Assembly: GCF_029626175.1 (NCBI RefSeq)
Contig: NZ_JARUBM010000002.1
Span: forward strand, 6,986,501 to 7,050,500
Reading direction: 5' to 3'
DNA: 64,000 nucleotides
Source of the DNA: Micromonospora sp. WMMD1082
Lineage (GTDB): Bacteria; Actinomycetota; Actinomycetes; Mycobacteriales; Micromonosporaceae
Shown here: in pieces, positions 26,683 through 35,508 of the stretch
How positions within the stretch are numbered: the stretch's first letter is position 1
Layout of the letters: every line of letters starts with the position of its first letter
Program-made: the position numbers and the translations under genes
Notes under the pieces: model-generated
The model's database searches: none
Seen by the model: the letters and a program-made list of their open reading frames with translations, nothing else
Told to the model about the DNA's origin: nothing

Positions 26683-27498
26683 CTAGGCGGCGAGCAGTTC
26701 GGTGACGCCGCGCAACCGGGTGCTGAGCAGACCGGCGGCGTGGGAGGAGTCGAGGCGTACCTCGGTGGGGCGCACCACCCCGGCGGCGGCCCCGGTGGTG
26801 GTCGTCAGGCCGGCCGGGTCGATGCCCTCCCGACGGGCCACCAGCAGGCCCAACTCCGCGCGGCTGACCGCGTCCGGGCCGGCCACGTTGAGCGGGCCGG
26901 CGACGGTGGAGGGCACCAGTTCCAGTACGGCGGCGGCGAGGTCGCCGACATCGATCGGGCAGCGGAGTTCGTCGGTGAACAGGGTCGCCCGTCCGGCCAG
27001 GGCGTCCCGGCAGAGCTGGATCTGCTTGCTCCCCTCTCCCAGGATCAGCGAGGTACGCACCAACACGGCGGCCGGATCGATCGCCCGTACCGCCGTCTCC
27101 GCGGCCGCCTTCGCCGCCCCGTACGGGAAGATCGGCGTGGGCGGGTCGTCGTCGGCGTACGCCTCGGGGCGCCCGGCGTGCAGCGCGTCGCTGGAGATGT
27201 GCACCAGCCGCGCCCCGGCCTCGGCGGCGGCGTACGCCACGTTGGCCGCCCCGTCGGCGGTGACCGCCCAGTCCCCGTACCGGTAGGGGGTGGACACCAC
27301 GGCGTCGGGCCGCACCTCCGACACCAGCGCCCGCACCGCCGCCCGATCGGTCACATCAACCCGCCGCCCCACCACCCCCCGCACCCCCACCTCACCCGAG
27401 TGGTACGTCCCCACCACCCGCAACCCCACCCCCAGGGCCCGCCGACACACCTCCCGCCCCAACAACCCACTCCCCCCGACCACCAACACCACCCGCAT
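26683..27498 (-). CDS. RmlD-like NAD(P)-dependent sugar-nucleotide reductase/epimerase (extended SDR)
   Basis: 271 residues from the ATG with GGAGG seven bases before it. The Rossmann loop is VVGGSGLLGREVCRRAL; the active-site segment has HISSDALHAG and PYGAAKAAAE (YxxxK), as in RmlD dTDP-4-dehydrorhamnose reductases and related SDRs. ELRCPIDVGDLAAAVLELV in the C-terminal part also fits RmlD. The true substrate is uncertain because no other rhamnose genes are nearby. The first 60 codons are unusually rich in GTG and GGG, continuing the strand asymmetry of the adjoining palindrome locus. Confidence 0.8.
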   Translation of the reverse strand: MRVVLVVGGSGLLGREVCRRALGVGLRVVGTYHSGEVGVRGVVGRRVDVTDRAAVRALVSEVRPDAVVSTPYRYGDWAVTADGAANVAYAAAEAGARLVHISSDALHAGRPEAYADDDPPTPIFPYGAAKAAAETAVRAIDPAAVLVRTSLILGEGSKQIQLCRDALAGRATLFTDELRCPIDVGDLAAAVLELVPSTVAGPLNVAGPDAVSRAELGLLVARREGIDPAGLTTTTGAAAGVVRPTEVRLDSSHAAGLLSTRLRGVTELLAA

Positions 27499-27524
27499 CG
27501 CCCCGCCTCCCACCGACCGACCAC

Positions 27525-27585
27525 GTCGATCATGAAGTTAGCGGGCCGCGCTTCGGCGTGTCGCCCCGCTAACTTCATGATCAAC
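27525..27585. repeat. Dispersed palindrome, family A, copy 1
   Basis: Arms of 21 bases (27525-27545 and 27565-27585) pair with one mismatch around a 19-base loop. The right arm (CCGCTAACTTCATGATCAAC at its end) is identical over 21 bases to that of the element at 37470-37490, while the loops differ. It lies between the aspS stop and the SDR start, at a switch from C-rich to G-rich + strand. Confidence 0.8.
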
Positions 27586-27611
27586 GCGGAGGGACGCGGG
27601 GGTGGGGTGGG

Positions 27612-29420
27612 TTAGGTGGGGTCGGCTACGGGGGCGGCGGGGCCGGCGGTGCCGGGGTGGGTGGGGGCGGGGTGGGGCTTGGGCTTGGCGTCGATGCCGG
27701 CTTCGGCGCGCTGCTGGCCGGTGATGGGGGTGGGGGCGCCGGTCAGCGGGTCGAAGCCGCCCCGGGTCTTCGGGAAGGCGATCACCTCGCGGATCGACTC
27801 GGCGCCGGCGAGCAGCATGCAGACCCGGTCCCAGCCGAACGCGATGCCGCCGTGCGGGGGCGGGCCGTAGCTGAACGCCTCCAGCAGGAAGCCGAACTTG
27901 TCCTGCGCCTCCTCGGGCGAGATGCCGAGCAGGTCGAAGACCCGCTGCTGCACGTCGCGGCGGTGGATACGGATCGAGCCGCCGCCGATCTCGTTGCCGT
28001 TGCAGACGATGTCGTACGCGTACGCCAGGGCCCGGTCCGGCGCCTCCTCGAAGCGGTCGACCCACTCGGCGTTCGGCGAGGTGAACGGATGATGCACGGC
28101 GGTCCAACCACCCTCGTCCGTCCGTTCGAACATGGGCGCGTCGACCACCCAGCAGAACGCCCAGGCGCTCTCGTCGACCAGCCCGGCCCGCCGGGCGATC
28201 TCGACGCGGGCCGCGCCGAGCAGTTCCTGCGCCTCGCGGGTCTCGCCGCTCGCGGCGAAGAAGACCGCGTCGCCCGGCTTGGCGCCGACGGCGTCGGCCA
28301 GCCCGGCCAGGTGCTCGGCCGAGAGGTTCTTCGCCACCGGACCGCGCGCCTCGCCGGTCTCGGCGTCGAGCACCACGTACGCCAGGCCCCGCGCGCCGCG
28401 CGCCTTGGCCCAGTCCTGCCAGCCGTCCAGTTCCTTGCGGGTCTGGCCGGCGCCACCGGGCATGACCACCGCGCCGACGTAGCCGCCCGCGTCGATCGCC
28501 CCGGCGAACACCCGGAACTGGGTGCCGCGCAGGTAGTCGGTCAGCTCGGTCAGCTCCACGCCGTAGCGCAGGTCGGGCTTGTCCGACCCGTACCGTGCCA
28601 GGGCGTCGTGCCAGGTGATGCGCGGGATCGGCCGGGGGATGTCGTAGCCGGCCAGATCCGACCAGAGCGCGGCGACGATCGCCTCGCCGAGGTCGATCAC
28701 GTCGTCCTCGGTGACGAAGGACATCTCGATGTCGAGCTGGGTGAACTCCGGCTGCCGGTCGGCGCGGAAGTCCTCGTCGCGGTAGCAGCGGGCGATCTGG
28801 TAATAGCGCTCCATGCCGCCGACCATCAGCAGCTGCTTGAACAGCTGCGGCGACTGCGGCAGCGCGTACCAGCTGCCGGGCTGCAGGCGGACCGGGACCA
28901 GGAAGTCGCGGGCGCCCTCCGGCGTGGACCGGGTCAGCGTCGGCGTCTCGATCTCCAGGAAGTCGCGCTCGTGCAGCACCGCGCGGGCCAGCTGGTTGGC
29001 CCGCGAGCGCAGCCGCATCGCCCGCGCCGGCCCACCGCGACGCAGGTCGAGGTAGCGGTACTTCAGTCGGACGTCGTCGCCGGCCACCACCTGGTCGTCC
29101 ACCGGCAGGGGCAGCGGCGCGGCCTCGGAGAGCACGTCCAGCTCGGCCGCCGTCACCTCGATCTCGCCGGTGGGCAGCTCCGGGTTCTCGTTGCCCTCGG
29201 GCCGCCGGGTGACCTCACCGACGACCTTGACGCAGTACTCGTTGCGCAGGGCGTGCGCGTCCTCCTCGCGGAAGACCACCTGGACCACGCCGGAACCGTC
29301 CCGCAGGTCGACAAAGATGACACCGCCGTGGTCGCGCCGGCGGGCCACCCACCCGGCGAGCGTCACCGTGGTGCCGGCGTCCGTCGCGCGCAGGCTGCCG
29401 GCGTCATGGGTACGGATCAC
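27612..29420 (-). CDS. aspS: Aspartyl-tRNA synthetase, bacterial type
   Basis: 602 residues from a GTG ([16 protein letters not shown]). It has the N-terminal OB-fold anticodon domain ([19 protein letters not shown]), class II motif 2 ([20 protein letters not shown]), the GAD insertion domain of bacterial AspRS, and motif 3 ([13 protein letters not shown]). It charges tRNA-Asp; many actinobacteria use a non-discriminating form that also charges tRNA-Asn, not decidable here. The final 45 residues after [11 protein letters not shown] are Pro/Ala-rich and merge into the G-rich flank of the palindrome. Confidence 0.96.
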   Translation of the reverse strand: MIRTHDAGSLRATDAGTTVTLAGWVARRRDHGGVIFVDLRDGSGVVQVVFREEDAHALRNEYCVKVVGEVTRRPEGNENPELPTGEIEVTAAELDVLSEAAPLPLPVDDQVVAGDDVRLKYRYLDLRRGGPARAMRLRSRANQLARAVLHERDFLEIETPTLTRSTPEGARDFLVPVRLQPGSWYALPQSPQLFKQLLMVGGMERYYQIARCYRDEDFRADRQPEFTQLDIEMSFVTEDDVIDLGEAIVAALWSDLAGYDIPRPIPRITWHDALARYGSDKPDLRYGVELTELTDYLRGTQFRVFAGAIDAGGYVGAVVMPGGAGQTRKELDGWQDWAKARGARGLAYVVLDAETGEARGPVAKNLSAEHLAGLADAVGAKPGDAVFFAASGETREAQELLGAARVEIARRAGLVDESAWAFCWVVDAPMFERTDEGGWTAVHHPFTSPNAEWVDRFEEAPDRALAYAYDIVCNGNEIGGGSIRIHRRDVQQRVFDLLGISPEEAQDKFGFLLEAFSYGPPPHGGIAFGWDRVCMLLAGAESIREVIAFPKTRGGFDPLTGAPTPITGQQRAEAGIDAKPKPHPAPTHPGTAGPAAPVADPT

Positions 29421-29574
29421 GACGTGCGTCTCCCTCGTCTGTACTACGTCTCTGCTCCCGGCATTCTGTCAGCACCCACCCGTCCCCGTTCGACGGGTGC
29501 AAGGAAGGGCCACTTCTTGACGCCCGGTGTGGAGCAGAGCCCCCGCCTAACCCAAGAACCCACCAGGCACGCGG

Positions 29575-29607
29575 GCGGGCCGCCGGAGGAGGAATCCGGC
29601 GGCCCGC
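29575..29607 (-). terminator. Terminator after the serine protease gene
   Basis: GCGGGCCGCCGGA (29575-29587) and TCCGGCGGCCCGC (29595-29607) pair perfectly over 13 bases with a 7-base loop, 30 bases past the protease stop. Confidence 0.75.
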
Positions 29608-29636
29608 TGGCGGAGCAGGTAGATCGGTAACGAGGA

Positions 29637-30689
29637 TCAGTAGACGCTCACGCCGTAGGCGTTCAGCACCGGCACGACCGGCTGGAAGTACGTGGTGCCG
29701 CCGCTGCTGCAGTTGCCGCTGCCGCCGGAGGTCAGGCCGAGCGCGGTGCCGCCGCTGAACAGCGAGCCGCCGCTGTCACCGGGCTGGGCACAGATGTTGG
29801 TGCGGATCAGGCCGCGAACCTGGCCCTCGGCGTAGTTGACCGTGGCGTTCAGCCCGGTCACCGAGCCACTGCGCACCCCGGTGGTGCTGCCCGAACGCTG
29901 CGCCGACTGGCCGACGCTCGCGTTGCCGGCCCCGGTGATGTCGCGGTAGCTGCCGTTGTACAGGTAGACGTTGCCCGGCTGCACGGTGCTCTGGTTGCTG
30001 TACCGGACGATGCCGTAGTCGTTGCCCGGGAAGCTGCTGCCGGCGCGGGTGCCCAGCAGCGAGGTCTGACCCGAGTTGCTGTACCAGTTCGCGGCGATCC
30101 TGGTGCAGTGCCCGGCGGTGAGGAAGTAGTAGGTGCTGCCGGTCCGGACGTTGAAGCCGAGCGAGCAGCGCCCGCCGCCCTGGGCGTAGATGGCCTCGCC
30201 GCCGGAGATGCGGGTGCTCAGTACGCCGGCCTCGGCCTCGATGCGTACCGCGCCGTTGGTCCGCGCGGCGGCCGCCTTGACCCGCTCCAGCTTCGCACCG
30301 GTCACCGTGCTGTCCACGGAGACGACGACCTGGTTGGTGACCGGGTCGACCCACCAGGCCGTGCCGGCGATCGCGGCGGAGCGGTCCAGTTCGGCGGTGG
30401 CCCGGTTCAGCTCGGCGGCACCGCGCTTGACGATCTTGGGGGTGGCTCCGGCGGCAGCCACCTGGCGGGCCGCGAGGGAGTCGGTGACGGCGACGACCAT
30501 CTTGCCGGCGGCGTCGACGTAGTTGCCGGCGGCACGTTCACCGAGCCGCTCGGCGAGGGCGGCCGCGGCGTCGGATGAGACGGACGCGGGTGCCGCCTGG
30601 GCCGGCGCGCCGAGCAGCGTGCCGGCGACCAGGGTTCCGGCGGCGGCGACGGTGACGACGCGACGCAGCATTGACCTTGTGGGTCGCAT
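29637..30689 (-). CDS. Streptogrisin-like secreted serine protease (S1E/alpha-lytic type)
   Basis: 350 residues with GGGAGG upstream of the ATG. A signal peptide (about 1-32, ending APAQA) is followed by a pro-region of about 128 residues and a mature protease starting near Ile161 ([20 protein letters not shown]), as in streptogrisins. The catalytic triad is visible as FLTAGHC (His), GNDYGIVRY (Asp) and [10 protein letters not shown] (Ser). Paired cysteines match the three disulfides of the family. The pro-region should fold the protease and then be removed outside the cell. It probably digests extracellular protein. It has its own promoter and terminator. Confidence 0.93.
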   Translation of the reverse strand: MRPTRSMLRRVVTVAAAGTLVAGTLLGAPAQAAPASVSSDAAAALAERLGERAAGNYVDAAGKMVVAVTDSLAARQVAAAGATPKIVKRGAAELNRATAELDRSAAIAGTAWWVDPVTNQVVVSVDSTVTGAKLERVKAAAARTNGAVRIEAEAGVLSTRISGGEAIYAQGGGRCSLGFNVRTGSTYYFLTAGHCTRIAANWYSNSGQTSLLGTRAGSSFPGNDYGIVRYSNQSTVQPGNVYLYNGSYRDITGAGNASVGQSAQRSGSTTGVRSGSVTGLNATVNYAEGQVRGLIRTNICAQPGDSGGSLFSGGTALGLTSGGSGNCSSGGTTYFQPVVPVLNAYGVSVY

Positions 30690-30780
30690 GTAACAGCCTC
30701 CCGGTTGGGGGTTAAGGCCCTGTCACGGCGACAGGGGCGGGGGCAGCTCGACCACCTGGGGAAATGGCCGAGCGAGGGAA

Positions 30781-30809
30781 AGTATTCACATATTTAAGAT
30801 CCTAAACAA
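30781..30809 (-). promoter_or_regulatory. Promoter of the serine protease gene
   Basis: On the minus strand TTGTTT (30804-30809) and AATACT (30781-30786) are separated by 17 bases within an AT-rich stretch that stands out from the surrounding GC-rich DNA. It lies about 90 bp upstream of the protease ATG. The -10 hexamer is the same as at the promoter near 12880. Confidence 0.6.
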
Positions 30810-30935
30810 GACCCCCCTTTGCCCGGTTTCACCCGTCGGCCCCAGGCAACCCGTCCGAAACATTGTGGACACAGAAGGTCATCTATACGCTCTGGTCACC
30901 GCCGCAATCCGGCAACCCGTGAACCGGAGGCCACC

Positions 30936-31766
30936 ATGACCCTCGTCCGACGCACGCTGGCTGCCCTCGCCGGCGCCACCGCCCTCGTCCTGCTCCTCAC
31001 CAGCCCCGCAACGGCCGACCCCGGCCCACCACCGACCTCGATGGCGAGTCTCGGTGACTCCATCACCCGTGGCTTCAACGCCTGCGGGTGGTACGTCGAC
31101 TGCACCAACCGCTCGTTCAGCACCGGCGGCGACTCCGCCGTGAACAGCCACTACCTGCGAATCCGTGGGGTCAACTCGGCCATCAACGGCCGCAACCACA
31201 ACGCCGCCAGCACCGGCGCGAAGTCCGCCGACCTGTACGGCCAGGCCGGCACCGCGGTCAGCCAGGGGGTCGACTACGTGACCGTCCTGATCGGCGCGAA
31301 CGACGCCTGCACCAGCTCGGAGTCGACGATGACCTCGGTGGCCACCTTCCGGGCGAACATCGACTCCGGCCTGAACCGGCTCAAGGCCGGTCTGCCGAAC
31401 GCCAGGGTCTACGTGATCAGCATCCCGGACGTGCACCGCCTCTGGTCGGTCGGCAAGGACAGCGGCAGCGCTCGCACCGCCTGGTCCCTCTTCAGCATCT
31501 GCCAGTCCATCCTGGCCAGCCCCACCTCCACCGCACAGGCCGATGTCGACCGGCGCAACCGCGTACGGCAGCGGGTGGTCGACTTCAACGGCCAGCTCGC
31601 GGCGGCCTGCGCCGCGTACGGCTCGAACTGCCGGTACGACGGCAACGCCGTCTTTGGCTACCCGTTCACCCTCAACCAGCTCTCCAGCTGGGACTACTTC
31701 CACCCCAACGCCACCGGCCAGCAGGTCCTCGCCACCGTCTCCTACCCCGCCGGCTTCGCCTGGTAA
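30936..31766 (+). CDS. Secreted SGNH/GDSL hydrolase
   Basis: 276 residues from the ATG that has CGGAGG five bases upstream. A signal peptide (about 1-28, ending SPATADPG) is followed by the block I motif MASLGDSITRGF (catalytic Ser), block III LIGANDACTS, and block V WDYFHPNATGQQ (catalytic His). Several cysteines suggest disulfides, as in Streptomyces-type secreted lipases and esterases. It hydrolyses an ester of lipid or polysaccharide outside the cell; the substrate is unknown. It is divergent from the serine protease. A weak promoter candidate is TTGTGG at 30863 with TATACG at 30884 (15-bp spacer). Confidence 0.9.
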   Translation: MTLVRRTLAALAGATALVLLLTSPATADPGPPPTSMASLGDSITRGFNACGWYVDCTNRSFSTGGDSAVNSHYLRIRGVNSAINGRNHNAASTGAKSADLYGQAGTAVSQGVDYVTVLIGANDACTSSESTMTSVATFRANIDSGLNRLKAGLPNARVYVISIPDVHRLWSVGKDSGSARTAWSLFSICQSILASPTSTAQADVDRRNRVRQRVVDFNGQLAAACAAYGSNCRYDGNAVFGYPFTLNQLSSWDYFHPNATGQQVLATVSYPAGFAW

Positions 31767-31819
31767 CCCCCCCACCCCCACCCCGCCCCTCCCGCCCTCC
31801 CCCGCCCTCTCACCTGCGT

Positions 31820-31889
31820 CGATCTTGCACTTGTGGTCCCCAATACGCGACTTTCACCCTGGTTTGGAACGACCACAAGTGCAAGATCG
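31820..31889. repeat. Long palindrome, family C, between convergent genes
   Basis: CGATCTTGCACTTGTGGTC (31820-31838) and GACCACAAGTGCAAGATCG (31871-31889) are perfect 19-base inverted arms with a 32-base loop. It lies between the SGNH hydrolase and the HxlR regulator gene, in the centre of a C-rich to G-rich switch. It may act as a two-way terminator. Confidence 0.75.
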
Positions 31890-31896
31890 CGGCGGC

Positions 31897-31978
31897 GGGA
31901 GGGTGGGGAGGGGTGTGGGGAGGGCGGGAGGGGGTCAGCGGGGGTGGGCGCCGGGGCCGGGGCGGGGGAGCACATCGC
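31897..31978 (+). other. G-run tract with quadruplex potential
   Basis: The + strand carries more than eight runs of three or more G with short spacers (for example GGGAGGGTGGGGAGGGG). It extends into the last 44 bases of the HxlR gene, whose C-terminus (PGPGAHPR) is shaped by it. Such runs can form G-quadruplexes on the + strand. Confidence 0.5.
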
Positions 31979-32411
31979 GGGGGTCGGTGACGGGATGACC
32001 GGCCACGCAGTGCAGCTCGACGCGGATCTCGGCTCCGCAGTCGCGGTGCCCGACGCTCAGCGGCGGACCCTCGGGATCGGCGAGATACCGGTCACCCCAG
32101 GCCAGCACCGCGACCAGCACCGGCCACAGGTCCAGCCCCTTGGCGGTGAGCCGGTACTCGTGGCGCAGCCGGCTACCCGGCTCGCGGTACGGCTCGCGGC
32201 GCAGCACCCCCTGTTCCACCATGGTGGCCAGCCGGTTGGTCAGCACCTGCCGGGGTACGCCGGTGCGCACCCGCATGTCGTCGAAGCGGCGTACCCCGCT
32301 GAACACCTCGCGCAGCACGACCAGGGTCCACTTCTCGCCGAGGATCTCCATCGCGCGGGCGACGGTGCAGTTGTCGACCGACCAGTCCAGGGCCGCGGGT
32401 CTCATGCCCAT
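31935..32411 (-). CDS. HxlR-family winged-helix regulator
   Basis: 158 residues from the ATG giving MGMRPAALDWSVDNC; a second in-frame ATG follows two codons later. The HxlR domain (about 8-105) is clear: CTVARAMEILGEKWTLVVLR, FDDMRVRTGVPRQVLTNRLA, YREPGSRLRHEYRLTAKGLD and a following WPVLVAVLAWGDRY. A Cys near the N-terminus is typical of redox- or aldehyde-sensing members. The remainder is a Pro/Gly-rich tail within the G-run tract. It is divergent from the thioesterase gene 49 bp away and probably controls it and itself. Confidence 0.88.
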   Translation of the reverse strand: MGMRPAALDWSVDNCTVARAMEILGEKWTLVVLREVFSGVRRFDDMRVRTGVPRQVLTNRLATMVEQGVLRREPYREPGSRLRHEYRLTAKGLDLWPVLVAVLAWGDRYLADPEGPPLSVGHRDCGAEIRVELHCVAGHPVTDPRDVLPRPGPGAHPR

Positions 32412-32419
32412 GAGGCTAG

Positions 32420-32434
32420 GTCTGATTGACAGAC
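32420..32434. promoter_or_regulatory. Candidate HxlR operator
   Basis: GTCTG-ATTGA-CAGAC, a short inverted repeat, lies in the 49-bp gap between the divergent HxlR and thioesterase starts. The gap is too short for two full separate promoters, so binding here would affect both genes. Confidence 0.45.
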
Positions 32435-32460
32435 TCAGCAACCACTGCCAGGCTGAGTCC

Positions 32461-32976
32461 ATGACGCAGACGCAGGGCGCGGCACGCAGCCGCACCTTCT
32501 CCTGGTCCGACCCGAGCATCAACGCCACCCAGGTCGGCCGGCGCAGCGGGCTGGAGCTGATCCGCGCCATGATCGGCGGCGAGCTGGCCGCCCCGCCGGT
32601 GATGCACCTGATCGACATGGCCCGGATGGAGGCCGACGAGGGTCGGGTCGTGGTCGAGTTGGAGCCGCAGGAGTTCCACTACAACCCGCTCGGCACGGTG
32701 CACGGCGGGGTGATCTCCACCCTGCTGGACACCGCCGCCGGCTGCGCCGTGCACACCACCCTGCCGGTCGGCGTCGGCTACACCTCGCTGGACCTGAACG
32801 TGAAGTTCCTCCGCCCGGTCACCGTGGACTCCGGGACGCTGCGCTGCGAGGGAACCGTGCTGCAACGCGGTCGGCGCACCGCCCTGGCGGAGGCCCGGCT
32901 GACCGACGGCCGGTCCCGCCTGGTCGCCCACGCCACCTCCAGCTGCCTCCTGCTGCCCCTGGACTCCCCCGCCTGA
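32461..32976 (+). CDS. PaaI-like hotdog-fold thioesterase
   Basis: 171 residues. The hotdog domain (about 45-165) has the family signature FHYNPLGTVHGGVISTLLDTAAG in parts: YNPLGTVHGG with the helix carrying the catalytic acid (TLLDTAAGCAV), then YTSLDLNVKFLRPVTVDSG and RRTALAEARLTDG. Such enzymes hydrolyse aryl- or acyl-CoA thioesters. The N-terminal 40 residues (SWSDPSINATQVGRRSGLEL) are found in a subgroup of long PaaI proteins. Control by the divergent HxlR regulator is likely, perhaps in aromatic or fatty acyl-CoA turnover; the substrate is unknown. Confidence 0.88.
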   Translation: MTQTQGAARSRTFSWSDPSINATQVGRRSGLELIRAMIGGELAAPPVMHLIDMARMEADEGRVVVELEPQEFHYNPLGTVHGGVISTLLDTAAGCAVHTTLPVGVGYTSLDLNVKFLRPVTVDSGTLRCEGTVLQRGRRTALAEARLTDGRSRLVAHATSSCLLLPLDSPA

Positions 32977-33041
32977 CCGACACCCCCCGCCCGGACCGCC
33001 CGGCACCCACGACCCAGACGGTGGGGCGCCCTGAACCGCCT

Positions 33042-33084
33042 CGGGCGCGGCAGTCGTCGAGAGAGCCAGCGACTGCCGCGCCCG
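33042..33084. terminator. Bidirectional terminator between thioesterase and hisS
   Basis: CGGGCGCGGCAGTCG (33042-33056) pairs perfectly over 15 bases with 33070-33084 around a 13-base loop, between convergent genes. Confidence 0.75.
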
Positions 33085-33160
33085 GGGCTCACTCCGCCAA
33101 CGCGACCGAGGTCCGCCCCGCACCACCCAGGGTCGCCCCCGCGTACCGAAACGTCGGGGC

Positions 33161-34489
33161 TCAGCTCACCAGCGGCGTGAGATCCGCCCGGGGTGGCGCC
33201 CACTCCCCCGCCGCCGCGACGATCTGCTCGCCGGAGCGGATGTCCTTCACCTCGTCGGCGGCGCCGTCCGCGCCGGGGAACCAGACGTACGGGATGCCGC
33301 GCCGCTCGGCGTACCGGATCTGCTTGCCGAACTTGGCGGCGCTCGGCGACACCTCGGTGGGGATGCCCCGGGAGCGCAGCGCCTCGGCAACGGAGTTGCT
33401 GGCCCCGCGCAGCTCCTCGTTGGCCACCGCCACCAGCACGCAGGTGGGCACGTCCCGCGATACGGAGAGCGCACCGGCGCCGAAGAGCAGCCCGAGCAGC
33501 CGGGTCACCCCGATCGAGATGCCGACCCCGGGGAACCGGGTGGCGCCGGCGCTGGCCAGGTTGTCGTACCGACCGCCGGAGCAGATCGAGCCGAACCGCT
33601 CGTACCCGATCATCTGCGTCTCGTAGACGGTGCCGGTGTAGTAGTCCAGCCCTCGGGCGATGCGCAGGTCGGCCACGCAGAGGCCGGGCGAGTGCGCGGC
33701 GGCGGTCTCCACCACCCGGACCAGTTCCTCGACGCCCTCGTCGAGCAGCGGGTGGCTCACCCCCAGGGCCCGCACCGCGTCGGCGAACGAGGCGTCCGGC
33801 GCGGAGATCTCCGCCAGCGCCAGGCACGCCTTGGCCTGTGCCTCGCTCGCCCCGGCGGTGGCGGCCAGCAGCTCCGCCACCCCGGCCGGGCCGATCTTGT
33901 CGAGCTTGTCGACCGCCCGCAGCGCCGCCTCCGGGTCGGTCAGCCCGATGCCCCGGTAGAAGCCCTCGCAGATCTTGCGGTTGTTGACCTGGATGCGGAC
34001 CGACGGGATCGGCAACGAGCGCAGCGCATCGCCGATGACCAGCGGCATCTCCGCCTCGTGGTGCGGCGCGAGGGTGTCCCGGTCGACGATGTCGATGTCG
34101 GCCTGGAGGAACTCGCGGTACCGCCCCTCCTGCGGGCGCTCGCCGCGCCACACCTTCTGGATCTGGTAGCGGCGGAACGGGAAGGTCAGCTTGCCGGCGT
34201 TCTCGAGCACGTACCGGGCGAACGGCACGGTCAGGTCGAAGTGCAGGCCGAGGGTGTCGTCTCCGGCCGCGCCCTCCGGGTCGCCGTGCAGACGCCGGAT
34301 CACGTAGACCTCCTTGGAGGTCTCCCCCTTGCGCAACAGCTGGTCCAGCGGCTCCACCGCCCGGGTCTCCAGGGGGGCGAAGCCGTACAGCTCGAAGGTC
34401 GAGCGGATCCGGTCCAGCACGTACTGCTCGATCATCCGCTGGGCGGGCGTCCACTCCGGGAACCCGGAGATGGGCGTGGGCTTGCTCAT
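33161..34489 (-). CDS. hisS: Histidyl-tRNA synthetase
   Basis: 442 residues from the ATG with AAGGAG six bases upstream (MSKPTPISGFPEWTPAQRMI). Class II motif 1 is near FELYGFAPLETRAVEPLDQLL, motif 2 is FRRYQIQKVWRGERPQEGRYREF in part, the histidine-binding loop is ARGLDYYTGTVYE, and the C-terminal anticodon domain contains KFGKQIRYAERRGIPYVW (parts). It charges tRNA-His. The gene follows the metallo-beta-lactamase gene on the same strand (52 bp apart), an arrangement common in actinobacteria. Confidence 0.96.
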   Translation of the reverse strand: MSKPTPISGFPEWTPAQRMIEQYVLDRIRSTFELYGFAPLETRAVEPLDQLLRKGETSKEVYVIRRLHGDPEGAAGDDTLGLHFDLTVPFARYVLENAGKLTFPFRRYQIQKVWRGERPQEGRYREFLQADIDIVDRDTLAPHHEAEMPLVIGDALRSLPIPSVRIQVNNRKICEGFYRGIGLTDPEAALRAVDKLDKIGPAGVAELLAATAGASEAQAKACLALAEISAPDASFADAVRALGVSHPLLDEGVEELVRVVETAAAHSPGLCVADLRIARGLDYYTGTVYETQMIGYERFGSICSGGRYDNLASAGATRFPGVGISIGVTRLLGLLFGAGALSVSRDVPTCVLVAVANEELRGASNSVAEALRSRGIPTEVSPSAAKFGKQIRYAERRGIPYVWFPGADGAADEVKDIRSGEQIVAAAGEWAPPRADLTPLVS

Positions 34490-34541
34490 GACGTACTCCT
34501 TGGGTGCCGCGCGGTCCGCGCGGGGAAAGTCGGCGCGGCCG

Positions 34542-35261
34542 CTACAGGCCGCGGGTGGGGGCCGCCGGTCGCGCACCGCCCATCCCCGCCACCTCGGCGA
34601 GGTACGGGTTGGTGGCGCGCTCGCGGCCGATGGTGGTCGCGGGGCCGTGGCCGGGCAGTACGACGGTGTCGTCAGCCAGCGGAAGGATCTTGCTCTGCAG
34701 GCTGGTGAGCATCGTCGGCATGCTGCCGCCCGGCAGGTCGGTACGGCCGATCGAGCCGGCGAAGAGCACGTCACCGGAGAGGCAGATCTGCTCCGCCTCC
34801 CAGGGCGAGCCGGCGCCGGGCAACCGGAACAGCACCGACCCGCCGGTATGGCCGGGTGCGTGGTCGACGGTGATCTCCAACCCGGCGAGGGCGAGCGTCG
34901 TCCCGTCGGCCAGCTCGGCCACGTCGTCCGGTTCGGTGTACGGCAGCCGCCCGCCGAAGAGCTGGGCCAGCTCCGCCGACAGCCCCTTGGCCGGGTCGGC
35001 CAGCAGCTCGCGATCCTCCGGGTGCACGTACGCGGTGATCCCGCGCGCACCGCAGACCGGTGCCACGGAGAAGGTGTGGTCGAGGTGCCCGTGGGTGAGC
35101 AGCACCGCGGCCGGATGCAGCCGATGCTCGGCGAGCAGCGCGTCCAGCCGGTCGATCACCCCGATGCCGGGGTCGACCACCACGCACTGTTCCCCCGGGG
35201 CGGCGGCGACCACGTAGCAGTTGGTGCCGAAGGCGTCCGCGGGAAAGCCGGCCACGAGCAC
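34542..35261 (-). CDS. Metallo-beta-lactamase-fold hydrolase (glyoxalase II-like)
   Basis: 239 residues from the GTG at 35261, which follows AAGGGGAG by seven bases. Metal ligands are visible: LLTHGHLDHTF (HxHxDH), DHAPGHTGGSVLF (His), LSGDVLFAGSIGRTDLP (Asp) and VLPGHGPATTIGRE (final His). This is the two-zinc or iron site of the glyoxalase II-like group, which hydrolyses thioesters such as S-lactoylglutathione or analogues. Actinobacteria use mycothiol instead of glutathione, so a mycothiol thioester is possible but unproven. It is upstream of hisS, on the same strand, and divergent from the cyclophilin genes. Confidence 0.88.
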   Translation of the reverse strand: MLVAGFPADAFGTNCYVVAAAPGEQCVVVDPGIGVIDRLDALLAEHRLHPAAVLLTHGHLDHTFSVAPVCGARGITAYVHPEDRELLADPAKGLSAELAQLFGGRLPYTEPDDVAELADGTTLALAGLEITVDHAPGHTGGSVLFRLPGAGSPWEAEQICLSGDVLFAGSIGRTDLPGGSMPTMLTSLQSKILPLADDTVVLPGHGPATTIGRERATNPYLAEVAGMGGARPAAPTRGL

Positions 35262-35508
35262 GTCCGCTCCCCTTCCGTCGAGTCGTCCTCCCGGCAGCCT
35301 AACCGGCGCCCGCGTCGGTCCCGGCCCCATCCGTCCCACCGGCACCACGGGGCACTGACGTACCCCGATGTAGTCGAGCGCCGACCTCGTACACGACTTT
35401 CCCAGCCGGTACCCGTACACTCTGGCGGGCGTGTGGCGTGGCGCACCTGCCGCCCGACGGGTACGCGACCACCGGCTGACGACCAGGGTAGAGGAAAGGG
35501 GAGCACGG

